DNA of 64,000 nt from Rapana venosa (taxonomy: Eukaryota; Mollusca; Gastropoda; Neogastropoda; Muricidae), in the NCBI GenBank assembly GCA_028751875.1, contig CM054151.1:39028911-39092910 (forward strand), in the 5' to 3' direction. A program made the position numbers and the translations under genes. The notes below the pieces were generated by a model. That model searched no databases. It was not told the DNA's origin and was given only the letters and a program-made list of their open reading frames with translations. Below, piece by piece: positions 1 through 10,275 of the stretch (positions within the stretch are counted from its first letter, which is position 1; each line of letters starts with the position of its first letter).

Positions 1-316
1 ATAAAACTATGCCATCGATCAGACGTGCCAAAACACGGAAAAGACAATTTTGAAACAGTATTGCTCTGTGTTAAACTCAATATCAAAACAAAAGAAGAAA
101 CAAGGACAAATAACATAAACCGATTAAATAAAAGCTTACCTGCCTGTTGGATGTTCCCTTCAGAGCAAATCCTGTCTAGGCTCACTGAAATATCGTTTGA
201 ACACGCGAGGTTTGACTTGCTAATTAATCGATCTATTTATAGCCACGTGTATTGGGTGTGAAACTAACAATTAAATAAATCCTTTGTTGCTACACGAATC
301 TTCTGAAACTCTTAAA

Positions 317-317
<1 letters not shown>

Positions 318-351
<34 letters not shown>
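318..351 (+). repeat. Poly-C run of 34
   Basis: An uninterrupted C run. Comparable C or G runs occur at 968-987, 3551-3567, 4207-4224, 9283-9319, 23220-23242, 24147-24172, 39356-39379, 46948-46965, 48060-48071, 56402-56448, 62329-62347 and 63451-63475. Confidence 0.95.
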
Positions 352-565
352 TTCCTCCTTATAGACCATTCGTACATAAAGCTGAAACTTCTGTACTTTT
401 CAGAATTTTAAACAAAGCCTGAAAATATTCTGGGCTATTAATTTTGTTTATGGTTCATGACATGAACCTGATGAAATCCTTGAAATTACATGAATCCTAC
501 TAGGCACGCACGCACGCACGCACGCATGCATGCACGCACGCACGCACGCACACACACGCATTACA

Positions 566-618
566 CACATTGCTTATTCAATGTACCATCTGGAAATAAA
601 ATTTTGACTTGACTTGAC
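566..618 (+). mobile_element. LINE 3' tail fragment (TGACT repeat family), copy 1
   Basis: TTGCTTATTCAATGTACCAT CTGGAAATAAAATTT then GACTTGACTTGAC, identical to the end at 27620-27680. Confidence 0.75.
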
Positions 619-620
619 AT

Positions 621-789
621 AGACATCTTGCACACACGTTAAATCCTGTTCCGCCTTTTGTAAGAGTAGGCCATTGTGTGCCGGTGGGAACAGATGACAG
701 AATTTACAAGACCGCATACACACGGGGACTTAATGTAAAAAAAGCACATAGTGCTTATTCCATTATCCTCGATATATAAAAGAATAAAA
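621..789 (+). mobile_element. SINE fragment (type 2), left arm of an inverted pair
   Basis: It contains GACATCTTGCACACACGTTA, GGTGGGAACAGATGACAGAA and GTGCTTATTCCATTATCCTC GATATATAAAAG. It faces the reverse copy at 1001-1110. Confidence 0.8.
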
Positions 790-794
790 GAAAT

Positions 795-830
<36 letters not shown>

Positions 831-1000
831 AGTTGGGGGTGGGGGGTGGGGGGTGGGGTCCATTTTTGTTTTGTTGGGTTTTTTGTTTTTGGTCGCTGTG
901 TGTGTGTGTGTGTGTTGTGTGTTCTCGTTTCTATTTTTCTTTTGGAGTCGGTTTTATTATTATTATTGGGGGGGGGGGGGGGGGGGGTTGTTTTTTTAAA

Positions 1001-1110
1001 ATTCTTTTATATCGAGGATAATGGAATAAGCACTCATGTGCTTTTTTACATCCAGTCCCCGTGTGTATGCGGTTTTGTCAATTCTGTCATCTGTTCCCAC
1101 CGTAATAGTA
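1001..1110 (-). mobile_element. SINE fragment (type 2), right arm of an inverted pair
   Basis: The plus strand reads CTTTTATATCGAGGATAATG GAATAAGCACTC and CTGTCATCTGTTCCCACC, close to the exact reverse complement of 683-786. Confidence 0.8.
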
Positions 1111-1149
1111 TGGTAATAGTGTAGTTAGATATTATTTATCAAGTTGTTT

Positions 1150-1243
1150 TTGTTCCTAGATAGATGGCTTGATGAAAAAAAGCAAACACATTGTTTATTC
1201 AATGTACCATCTGGGAAAAAAATTGACTTGACTTGACTTGACG
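1150..1243 (+). mobile_element. LINE 3' tail fragment (TGACT repeat family), copy 2
   Basis: TTGTTCCTAGATAGATGGCT TGATGAAAAAAAGCAAACAC then TTCAATGTACCATCTGGG and GACTTG repeats; collinear with 27586-27680. Confidence 0.8.
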
Positions 1244-1362
1244 ACTTCACACACACACACCGCACACGCACGCTCTCTCTCTCTTTTAATTTTTTTTAAA
1301 TGGGTTTTTCCCTTTGTTTCTACTGTGTGAGAGTATGAGTATTGGGTTATTATTAAGATATA

Positions 1363-1434
1363 TCCCTACGGGCGGGGACTGGATGTAAAAAAGCATATGA
1401 GTGCTTATTTGTTATCCTCGAAATAAAATAATTT

Positions 1435-1522
<88 letters not shown>

Positions 1523-1611
1523 TTTTATTATCATATATATCCCCTAGGGCGGGGACTGGATGTAAAAAAGCAGATGGGTGCTTATTCATTATCCTCGAAA
1601 TAAAATAATTT

Positions 1612-1707
<96 letters not shown>

Positions 1708-1735
1708 TATTCATTATCCTCGAGAGAAAAAAATG
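1363..1735 (+). repeat. Tandem units of SINE end plus long CT repeat
   Basis: GGGCGGGGACTGGATGTAAA through TCCTCGAAATAAAATAATTT then CT repeat occurs at 1369-1518 and 1549-1702, a spacing of about 180 bases. A third partial tail (GTGCTTATTCATTATCCTCG) follows at 1703. CT runs are 1440-1517 and 1617-1702. Long arginine/glutamate or leucine/serine frames here are repeat translations. Confidence 0.85.
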
Positions 1736-2164
1736 AAGTGATTTGATTTGATTGTTCCTTTCTTTAGTTATTCTTTTCTTTTCTTTTTATTCATCTCCTT
1801 TTTTCTGCCTGTATTGTTTCTTTTTGTGTTTTTCTCAAAGCTTTTTCCTTCTGTCTGTCTTGCTTCACGCCTGCACTCCTTCGGTCTACTTTTCACTTTT
1901 CCATTTCTCTCTTTCCTTTCTTTTTCTGACTTTATTTCATTTTATCATTTTCCTTTTTCTTTCTTTCTTTCTGTCATTCTTTTACTTCTTTTCTCTCTAA
2001 TTATGTTTTATTCTTTCTTCCTCTTTCCCTTCTTACTTTTTTTTTTTTTTTTTACATTGCTCTTCTCTCTCACTCTCTCTCTCTCTCACCCCTACTTAGG
2101 GCTGGGTGTAAAAATAAAAAAAAAAGGGGCGTGTATTACTTCATCTAAACCTCCAGAAAATAAT

Positions 2165-2445
2165 ATTTGTTGCAAATTCATTTTGTTCTTATTCTCCTGC
2201 TTCATCTCATAGCTTTTCCCTGCCTTCAAACAGCCGAGATTCTATCCCCCTGCCAGGGTGTGTGACCTGTGTGTGTGTGTGTGTGTGTGCGTGTGTGCGC
2301 GCGTGCGTGCATGCGTGCACATTTGGACTTGTTGGAACTATTGTTACTGGTTGCATGACTGTAAGAATGAGTTGAGTGCAAGCGCTTTGATTTGTCTCTG
2401 CAAGATATAGCCTATATAAATTCCATTTTATTATTATTGTTATTC
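2165..2445 (+). mobile_element. L2/CR1-like LINE 3' end (same family as 48628-49110)
   Basis: It contains CTTCATCTCATAGCTTTTCC, GGGTGTGTGACCTG, a GT repeat, GGACTTGTTGGAACTATTG and GCAAGCGCTTTGATTTGTCT, ending ATATAAATTCCATTTTATTA. No coding portion remains. Confidence 0.8.
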
Positions 2446-2494
2446 TCTTATAAAAAATATAAAAAGACACCCCCCCCCCCCTCCCCCGAAAACT

Positions 2495-2940
2495 CAACAC
2501 CTTATCACCTTGGATGTTAATGCTCCATACCGCACGTGAAAACGAACTCTGCTCACCCACAGAAGGTTTTTAGGACGTGTGTCGTTCGGCTTGACGCTCC
2601 CATTCCAATTTTCTGATTTGGCAATGACTGAGACAAGATCGTTTTGTACATGCATGCAGAAGCAGAAAATCCAGTCTATTTTCACCATGGGCTACAGGTA
2701 AATGTTGATGTTTTTGTTTAGTAGGCTGATATGCTTGTTATTGATGATTCTGTTAAATGTTTGAAATGGAAAACATATTGAAAAAGAAGGGGGGTTGATT
2801 TTGTATTCCAAACCAAGAAGTTGCATAGAGTATTATGATGGTGGGGAAAGATTTCCGTTTGCTCTATCCAGTGACGTGACAACGATTTCGGTTCTACAGG
2901 TGGCATAGTCCCCTTTCATGCAAATGACAGTTGTTGTTGT
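2495..2940. other. No recognised feature
   Basis: Moderately AT-rich single-copy-looking sequence with no credible exon. A C-run at 2471-2481 precedes it. Confidence 0.5.
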
Positions 2941-2945
2941 GTTTT

Positions 2946-3160
2946 TTTTTATTTCAAGGATAATGGAATAAGTACGCCTGTGCTTAAAAAAAATTACATC
3001 CAGTTCCCGTGTGTATGCGATTTAATATTTGTCATCCAAGAAGTGGAGTCAGCACTGCTGTTAAATCCAGGGGGGAAAATCTTGAACGGGATTGCACCAG
3101 GATCCGCAAATCACGAGCACAATTCACAACGCTCTATCCACCACTATCTCGTCCCCTTTG
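2946..3160 (-). mobile_element. SINE fragment (type 2), reverse orientation
   Basis: The plus strand has ATTTCAAGGATAATGGAATA AG, TTACATCCAGTTCCCGTGTG, then a jump to GAAGTGGAGTCAGCACTGCT, so the central body is deleted relative to the copy at 36014. Confidence 0.65.
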
Positions 3161-3850
3161 AAAAGTCAAAGGCCTGTTCTTTATTGCCCTATAATTTTTA
3201 TTTGTAAAAATAAATCACTGAGAGTTTTAAAGACCAACATCTTTTGACTTATTTTAGGAAGCACAAAAAAGTTTTCTTTTGTTTTCTTGGGTGTTATATC
3301 TATCTATCTATCTATAACCAACAAAAAACGTGGCAATAGGCTACAAAACATACTGTCGTTTCGCGAACTAGGGAACTGGATTCCGTTACACTACCGTATT
3401 AGCTATCGGGGTCTTGTATAATAGTGTTTGTCGGAATTTTGTTTGTTTGTTATTTTCACAGGTTTTTTGAAGTATCAAAATATGCAATGTTTGCAACTTG
3501 TTTGTGTGTTGTTGTTGCTGTTGGTTTTTGGGGTGTTTTTTTTTTTTTTTGGGGGGGGGGGGGGGGGATTGACACAGAACAGTACCAGGTAGTCATGAGA
3601 AAGTTTGAAATGATAATCAATAAGGGGTTGCTTGTGTTCCTACAGTGTTAACCCCAAGCATGCATATTGCGGCTAGGAAACTAGCTTAGCAGACAACAAA
3701 TGACCGAGGGGTACAGTGTTTGCTGGAAAAAAAAAAATCAAACCTAACAATTTGTGCAAAATCACGAGAGTCTCTTTCAAAAAGTGGTTTTATTTATGTA
3801 GCTGCTTTAGTACGCGTAATATTAATGCAAGAGTAATAATTATGCCCCAT
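3161..3850. other. No gene seen; simple repeats only
   Basis: It holds a (TATC)4 run at 3297-3314, a T-run joined to a G17 run at 3537-3567, and otherwise unique sequence. Confidence 0.5.
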
Positions 3851-3861
3851 TATAGGAAAAC

Positions 3862-4142
3862 GGGGACGGGATAGCTCAGTGGTCGGAGCACTCGCTTTCC
3901 CCCAGCCAAGTTAAGCAGCGTAGAGCGTGGTTACCAGTTGGATGGGTGACCGTTTGCGCGTCTTGGCTTCAGTACAGTTCCCCCAGTTCACCCAGCTTTA
4001 AATGGGTACCTGCCCTCTTTAGGGTCAGGGAAGGTAAAGCAGCAGAGGGAGAGGAGATGGGCGCCGCCCTCAATATGCTGGCCCTAGAGAATTGAGGTAT
4101 CTAACGACCGTATAGGTTATGGGACACCTTTACCTTTTTACC
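3862..4142 (+). mobile_element. tRNA/5S-chimeric SINE, copy 1, with 11-bp target-site duplication
   Basis: The head has a tRNA A-box (GGGATAGCTCAGTGGTCGGA) and then a stretch very like 5S rRNA (GTTAAGCAGCG, TTGGATGGGTGACCG). The body contains GGTACCTGCC and TCAGGGAAGGTAAA and ends CACCTTTACC. The 11-base sequence tataggaaaac is present at 3851-3861 and 4143-4153, flanking the element exactly as a target-site duplication. A second copy lies at 43906-44197. Confidence 0.85.
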
Positions 4143-4224
4143 TATAGGAAAACAAAAGGAAAAGTAGTAAAAGTTAACTCTGGTGTGTACCCGAATCGCT
4201 ACACTTGGGGGGGGGGGGGGGGGG

Positions 4225-5190
4225 ACATGGTGACCAGCAGCACGCCCATCTCTCTGAAGTTGCAACACTCATCCTCAGATTGAAAAGTTTTGTAAGTTAA
4301 AAACATTTCTTAGAAAATTGAAATTAGTTTTTGATTTGGAAAGTTCTTTTTTGTGTTGATTTTTTAACAACTCATAGCATAAGTGGGAATCATGATGTTC
4401 GACATGGAGTTTATGGCAAAGCAATGTAAATAATAGCCTATTTTTATAAAGAGACCGATTTCTAAAACTGTTGATATGAATTGGTCTTCAAATGTGTTAG
4501 CATTGCTGACAATGAATGATTTAGTAGAATAAACAGTGCTAATCACTGATCACATGAAGTGCAGCAAATCAATCTAACCCAAAGCTTGATTTATGGGCAG
4601 GTTCATGCCAGAAAGATGACATGCACTATCTTCTGCCTCTCAACCAAAGCGGACCCTGCTACCTTGGACTGACATGGAAGCAGCAGACCACAAAAACAGA
4701 AGCCATGAAAGGAAGACTTCAAACAACAAAGGTTACAACCAAGAGAGGCAGTTTCATTCACCAGAGTCAAATGATTTCTGTGTCTTGCTGTCTTAGCCTG
4801 AGTGAGGGGGTTTCTTCTCTCATTCAGTGTGGCATTTTTGGTGTTGGACCAAAAGACTCTGACGACCTTTTCTTCACCCCTGTTGCCCCAGAGAAGTGAT
4901 ACTCAATACTTAGTTATGCAGTGGATGCCCCAGAGAAGTGATACTCAATAGTTATGCAGTGGATCCCCTCCCATTACAGCACGCTTGGCAATGAGTCTGA
5001 GGTGGTTAGGTCTACCAGTTATTCTGAAGCCTAGACCACCATCAAGTCCAGATAGTAAAGCAAATGAAGACAGTAGCATCTACTCAATAACTGGTCAGAT
5101 CACCTGCTGACACAACAGGAGCAGGTCTGTTTACTTGGGATCAGGACAGGACTCTATCAAGTAAATTACTATTGTACATTAAACTCATAG
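4225..5190. other. No certain feature; possible old LINE sequence and a 44-bp duplication
   Basis: GCCCCAGAGAAGTGATACTC AATA...GTTATGCAGTGGAT is repeated at 4884 and 4928. A 92-codon open frame at 4621-4899 lacks splice context and homology I recognise. Confidence 0.4.
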
Positions 5191-5201
5191 GCAACACAGA
5201 G

Positions 5202-5440
5202 CTGTGGCCTTGCAAGACTGGCAACCAGACATCAGAACATATATCTCAGCCCTGCCCGCTACATGAAACGATGCATTTCTGCCTGCTGCACGAAACATTC
5301 CGAAACAATCTAGTCTGACCCCACCCCAGTGACAAGTCTCTACAGCAACTTGAAGGATGTGCAGCATACCACTGCCTTCATCACAAAGACTGAGCTGTCA
5401 ATGTGAATGCAAAAGAAAAATTGGAACGCTGCACCAGCAA
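5202..5440 (+). mobile_element. LINE C-terminal fragment (zinc-knuckle-like end)
   Basis: One frame reads LWPCKTGNQTSEHISQPCPL HE, matching the C-x(n)-T-x-EH-xx-x-CPL end common to many animal LINE ORF2 proteins. Downstream (5335-5400) the order TSLQQLEGC.. then ..HHKD fits the same C-terminus with frameshifts. The preceding 600 bases may belong to the same element, but I cannot show it. Confidence 0.55.
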
Positions 5441-5840
5441 AAATTCAGGTTGACAAGCTTCTTGCTGCCATGGGGACAAGTACCATGAACCATCTAATGG
5501 TGAGTACGATAAGTTAATTTTGCAGACTCAGATAGGCCTATTTGGCTTTAATTCTGAATATCTTGTTCAAGAAGGCATACTTGCTGGTAGCTGCAGTTGA
5601 GCACACTCACATGTATGGCATGCCTTCCGCAAACGTACTACCAATACAAAAGCAGAGATGGGGAGGGTTGGAGAGAGAGTTGGAAACAGAAGACATGTAT
5701 GCACGCACCTACCTGTATGCACATACACATACACGCATGCATGAGCGTGCGTGCACTCACACACACGAAAACTGAAATGTGTGATCAGCAAAATGAGAGA
5801 TTTTTAACTAGAACTGCAATTAATACCGATAATTTAAGTC

Positions 5841-6355
5841 GTGAACCATTCAAAAGCTTGTGTAAATGTTTTTACGTCAAGAAGAATTACTGCTTTATTT
5901 TATAGAATGAAACTAAATGCATTGATAACGAAATTCAGCAAAAATGGTAAATGTCTATGTGGTGAGAATATCACCAATACTCGTATACTTTTTGATTGGC
6001 AGAGTGTAAAACCTTTCATGCCCCATTTTTCAGAAAATTCCCTTACCAGCATATTCAATAATTTAAAACTGGCATTTGAAATTGTGAAAGATTGGTATTG
6101 GTATTGGTAGTACCGCAGTCCCTTAGGATATTGTTATAGCTGCATAAACGTTAATGACTTGTTTTTATGTTTTTTATAATTCCTGTTGCATTGCCAAGTT
6201 TCTTTATATGATTTTTTTTGTAAAAGCATGGTTTGGTGGGTTTTTTAATTTAATTTTATTTTAAAATAAGACATCCACTCCTCCATTTGTACCCCCTTGT
6301 CTAATATCACTAGAAGTGAACAGACGTAAAATTGAAGTCAACAACAACAGCACAC
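5841..6355 (+). mobile_element. RNase H-type LINE, ORF2 end and 3' UTR
   Basis: The frame reads MKLNALITKFSKNGKCLCGE, NITNTRILFDWQSVKPFMP and SLTSIFNNLKLAFEIVK. The KCxCGE...ILFxxxSVKP pattern is the C-terminus of RNase H-bearing LINEs. The 3' end has CTAATATCACTAGAAGTGAA followed by CAGACGTAAAA and then CAACAACAAC, shared with 22910-22970, 25475-25525 and 38570-38625. Confidence 0.75.
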
Positions 6356-6459
6356 ACATGCAAGCATGCACACACACACACACACACACACAACACACAA
6401 CACACACATGCACACCTTTTCTTTAATTAGACACTATATACTTATCACACATTTGTCTT

Positions 6460-6545
6460 TGTTTTCAGATTTTGCAGCAGTCTTTGACCATGCCGCAAAC
6501 ACCATGATCCACGCTGATCTTACCCTGTTAGGCTTATGTTGATAG
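6460..6545 (+). pseudogene. Possible RT palm-domain remnant
   Basis: After a CA repeat, one frame reads DFAAVFDHAANTMIHADLTL LGLC then a stop. The spacing resembles the LINE RT motif DxxxAFDxVxHxxLLxxLxxLG. The resemblance is short and could be coincidence. Confidence 0.3.
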
Positions 6546-6959
6546 AGGGTAGGGAATGGATGATTCAGGGAATGCAACGAGTGTGATTGGAATAGTGGAC
6601 ATTAAAATGCTTTAATTTCGTATTCAGAAAGAGAATATCGTCTCTTGATCCTTGTTTTCACTCTCGCATATTTCCAGCTCCTATAGGACTGAGCCAGATC
6701 ATTGGTAAAATATTTTGTGCGAGTTGGTCAGTGTCATCTTTCACATCTAAGATGCTTAGGCAGACCGGTGGGCAGTTGCAGTAGTTCCATCATTGAGCAC
6801 AGATGGTTTAGATTTCGCCTTTACATTTCCTTCTGCTCTAATCAAAATTTGCTCCTGAAAGTCTTTGTCTGGTTTAAGTTTTAGTATTTGTTTGGACTTC
6901 CATGTCAGTTGTCTTAAAGTGATCACTGGGCACCAACCTGATTGCTTCAGTATTCCTTG

Positions 6960-7235
6960 CGAAAAAAATTAGAATGAGATAAAATTGAAATAGAATAAAA
7001 ATAAAATGAGATAAAAATTTAGAAGTAAAACAAAGTAGGGTATAAAATAAAATGGAACAAAATAAAATAAACCAGCTGTAAATACAAAAGTCTAAAATAA
7101 AAATAATTAAATAAAATGAAAACCAGCTATAAGGTATGAAATAAATTAGAATAAAATGAAATAAAATAAAATAAAAACCAGCTATAAAATTAGCCACATA
7201 AAGAATAAAATGAAATAAAATAGGGAAAAAAACAG
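6960..7235 (+). repeat. A-rich AAAATAAAAT tract with duplicated segments
   Basis: Repeats of AATAAAATGAAATAAAA with AACCAGCTATAAA recurring three times (about 7070, 7120 and 7177). The minus-strand Phe/Leu/Ile frame is a repeat translation. Confidence 0.8.
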
Positions 7236-7284
7236 CAAGAAATCTGACAGCAATCTGGGTGACAGTGATCTGGATGTCCAAAAA

Positions 7285-7500
7285 ATACCATCACCTACGA
7301 TGACTTTGAAAAAGTGGTCATTAGGCATTGTGATTCGGTCATTCCGTCACATTTCTGATTGTCTGAAAATACCACCACCTACAACAGCTTTGTGATTCGG
7401 TCATTCCTTGCATTTATGTTTGTCTGAAAATACAATCGCCTATGTCTTTGAGACAGTGGTCATTAGGCATTGTGATTTGGTCATCTCTGATGCATTTCCT
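7285..7500 (+). repeat. Diverged tandem repeat, three units
   Basis: Units share GTGATTCGGTCATTCC, TGTCTGAAAATACCACCACC TA and GTGGTCATTAGGCATTGTGA at a spacing of about 70-85 bases. Old, with indels. Confidence 0.75.
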
Positions 7501-7509
7501 TAAGTTAGC

Positions 7510-8400
7510 CTTCCCATCTTTTATCAAACATGGGTCCTGACCTGGTGAGTCATGTGGATCATCTGGGGTGGGGAGTCTAATCAGCACTGGGGCTATGGGA
7601 CTTGAAGATCATCTGGCAATCCTTGCATCTGCTCCATCAAGTCCTTGGCATGTGTAAGTACATTGAGAACTGTACAGTGACTGTCGACTCATTATACACG
7701 ATACAGACCTGTTAGTTTTATTCAGTTTTGTGTTTAGGAGGAGAACAGTTAACATTGTCTTAAAACAATGGTTGCTCAGGTTTTTATTTATAAAGAGCTT
7801 GTGTTTGGTTGCTGCAGACATGGCAGCATCTATATCAGGAATGGAGTGTGTTGATAGAAGTGCCCTATTGTTTGCCTTGATTAGAATTTATTTTTGGCCT
7901 TGATTAGAACTTCATGGTCCATTGGAATATATTTGAATATTTAACATTATAAACTGAGTGGATTCAAATTTGACAAATTGATGAAGCTTAAGTAATTAAT
8001 TTTTTTATACTTGAGCCAATAAAGGGGTTTCCAGTCACACTGATGACTTTCTGCTTTCAGAGGCTCTGGGGGTGGAATTATAAAGTGTCAGTGACCTGAC
8101 ATGTGTGATAACAATCATGGGACTGTTTTCTACAAGCTAGAAATTTGAGAGTCCAATGTTCATTGTTTCTGCCCTTTTTTTCTTTTTTAAATTAAAGAGA
8201 ATAGGAGCTGTTTGGTACTTCATGCACACCCATTCTTTACTTCTGTTTTCTTGCTAGCCTCTCTCTCTCTCTCTCGCCTGGTACTGTCTGTAATGATATT
8301 GTTTTGTAATTGTTTGTCGTGTCTGTTCTTTGTGGTTTCTCTGTTGTTGTTTGTTTGCTTATTTCCCCCTATTTTTAACTTTCTCATGTTTGTGTTTTAC
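7510..8400. other. No recognised feature before the candidate exon at 8404
   Basis: AT-rich, with a pyrimidine-rich stretch near 8230-8400 that ends in the candidate acceptor. Confidence 0.5.
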
Positions 8401-8403
8401 CAG

Positions 8404-8487
8404 GTACCATCTGAAACAGGAGAGTTGTCGCTCAAGTCCAACACCACCAGGCACTTCTTATGACAGGCAGCAGAAAGAGATTATCAG
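8404..8487 (+). CDS. Candidate coding exon of an unidentified upstream gene
   Basis: A pyrimidine-rich tract and ttttaccag precede 8404, and CAG|gtacct follows 8487. One frame is open through all 84 nt (phase 1 to 2): YHLKQESCRSSPTPPGTSYD then RQQKEII. The other two frames contain stops. A following acceptor near 8780 continues in phase with SYPDDGMSAEESCITSC and reaches a stop at about 8861; a better acceptor at 8764 would stop after three residues. I do not recognise the protein. It could be a chance open frame. Confidence 0.25.
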
Positions 8488-8861
8488 GTACCTTTAACTG
8501 AATCATTTTTCTGTCTGCCTAGTCTAGTATGTCTGTCTTCAATATTTTTAAATCTATTGTTAACTATTTCTTGCCTTTTTCTGTTTAGTTTAATTTCCCC
8601 ATTTCTATCACTCTCTTTGCTTCTGCCTTTTCCATTTCTATCACTCTCTTTGCTTCTGCCTTTTCCCTTACTTCTCTATTCTCTCTATTTTGCTTATGTT
8701 TTTGCATATCTACCCCATTATCACACCTTTTTTTCAAGTAAATCTGAATTTTTGTTCTTAAGAACCTTTTAATGAGCTACCCTGATGATGGAATGTCAGC
8801 TGAGGAATCGTGCATTACCTCCTGCAGAGTTTCAAGTGCAGGAGAAGACCAGGCACTATAG

Positions 8862-9220
8862 ATGCATTCTACCCATTCTGGCCACACAAAAGCTGCTCTA
8901 CCCTTACTTGTTTGACTATAGATGTCCATCTATATGTTTATTTCTTCCTGTCTTTTCTTGTTTGTATTTCATGTGGGCATGTGATCAGCATATGTTCATA
9001 TGACAAAATTACTAAGCCACGGTGATACCACCAAAAAATGTAATGGTGTTTCTATAATTTGTATATATAAATATAAGTGTTAAAGAAAACAAAACCTATA
9101 TTTGTGAGTTATAAGTAAAATGAACAAGAGCACCATTTTAGAATGCTAGTTACTGATTTTCATTTCTTGTCAATTGTGAATGTATTTTGCGGGATGTTAC
9201 GCTTTGCCTCTGTAAATCCA
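8862..9220. other. No recognised feature
   Basis: AT-rich sequence between the candidate terminal exon near 8.8 kb and a SINE. No clear AATAAA signal was identified. Confidence 0.45.
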
Positions 9221-9281
9221 ATTTTTGTTCCTTGGCTAGAGCTCAGTTTCACCAATGGTGAGATTTTTGGGTGTGCGACCA

Positions 9282-9319
<38 letters not shown>

Positions 9320-9665
9320 ATTAGGTAGCTGCATTCTGACTTCGGGGATGGTGTCTAAACATGATACCTGTGTGCATGCATTAAAAACAACTTTTGTCAT
9401 CTGTTCCTACCTGCCTACTCTTCTGATAGGCAAAATAGGTTTTCAATTTAAAAAAAAAATCCTTTATCAAAGTAAATTTGTTTTGCAGTGATTGAAAGAG
9501 TGAGGGTTTTTAACATGTACGCAAGATGCTCCGTGTTCATTCACACACAAAGCCTTAGTTTATAGTCTCATCCAAATAACTTTGACATTCAGTTCGATTT
9601 TCTCGTCAAGCTGGGAAGAAAGGGTGAGGCTGGGAATCGAACCCAGAACCTCAACAGTTTACTTA
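9221..9665 (-). mobile_element. tRNA-derived SINE, type-1 tail, reverse orientation
   Basis: On the minus strand it starts with a B-box (GGTTCTGGGTTCGATTCCCA) and continues through GATGAGACTATAAACTAAGG to GACAAAAGTTG, GTGTTTAGACACCATCC-like sequence and GGTGA. A 37-base C run (9283-9319) is inserted near its end. It matches 33735-34172 and 37694-38041. Confidence 0.7.
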
Positions 9666-9873
9666 AGAAAATTGTTCCTGCACTTTGTGGAACAGACTAC
9701 CCCTTCCCCCTGTCGCCAGCTCTTCAGTAGTTTTCCTTTTAAAAATGCCAGTCTTTGGTAGTTTTGAGACTTATATCAGAATTTGTTCCCCTTTTTTATT
9801 CAATTAGTTTGGGGGATGGGCTCATTACATGTCTGAAAAACATAGAATACACACACGTGCACACGCACACACG

Positions 9874-9911
<38 letters not shown>

Positions 9912-10079
9912 CAGTCAGTTTAAAGTCTCCATTGTCTTGGCTGGATGAGAAATTTCCCTTTCCTATGACTTTTTGTTTCTATTTTTCCATAACCTTTCCA
10001 TTCATTTTTCTTTTCTGCCTTCCCAGTCCATTTTACTGGTTTTTTAAAAGTGAGTCTCACAACTTTTTTTCTTTTCAGA

Positions 10080-10275
10080 TGTTGACATTTTGAGGACATC
10101 TATCAAGGACTTCCCTCAAAGGCAACTTAACAGTCAAGGACAACACTGCTGTCAAAAACACTACAAAGACAACACTACGGTCAAAGACAACTCTACAGTC
10201 AAGGACAACTGTACAGCCGTCGAGGACAACTCAACTCTACAGCCGTCAAGGACAGCACAATTCTACAGCTGTTGA
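10080..10275 (+). CDS. Candidate exon running into the minisatellite (Asn/Thr-rich)
   Basis: A strong acceptor (cttttttcttttcag) ends at 10079. In one phase the sequence reads VDILRTSIKDFPQRQLNSQG and continues into KDNTTVKDN-type repeats before a TGA at 10273. The repeat units each carry an N-T-T sequon in this frame. Indels among the repeat units move this frame later in the array, so a long protein is not maintained. It may be a chance open frame or a decayed Thr/Asn-rich terminal exon. Confidence 0.2.

Noticed and set aside
504..560. GCAC/GCAT repeats as a possible CRISPR or regulatory array
   Set aside because: Simple tetranucleotide repeat without spacers; the genome is eukaryotic.
1353..1616. 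RERERERE open frame
   Set aside because: Direct translation of a CT/GA microsatellite.
1748..2212. 154-residue Phe/Leu/Ser-rich open frame that could be a membrane protein
   Set aside because: It lies in a pyrimidine-rich tract with no start context, and overlaps a LINE tail at its end.
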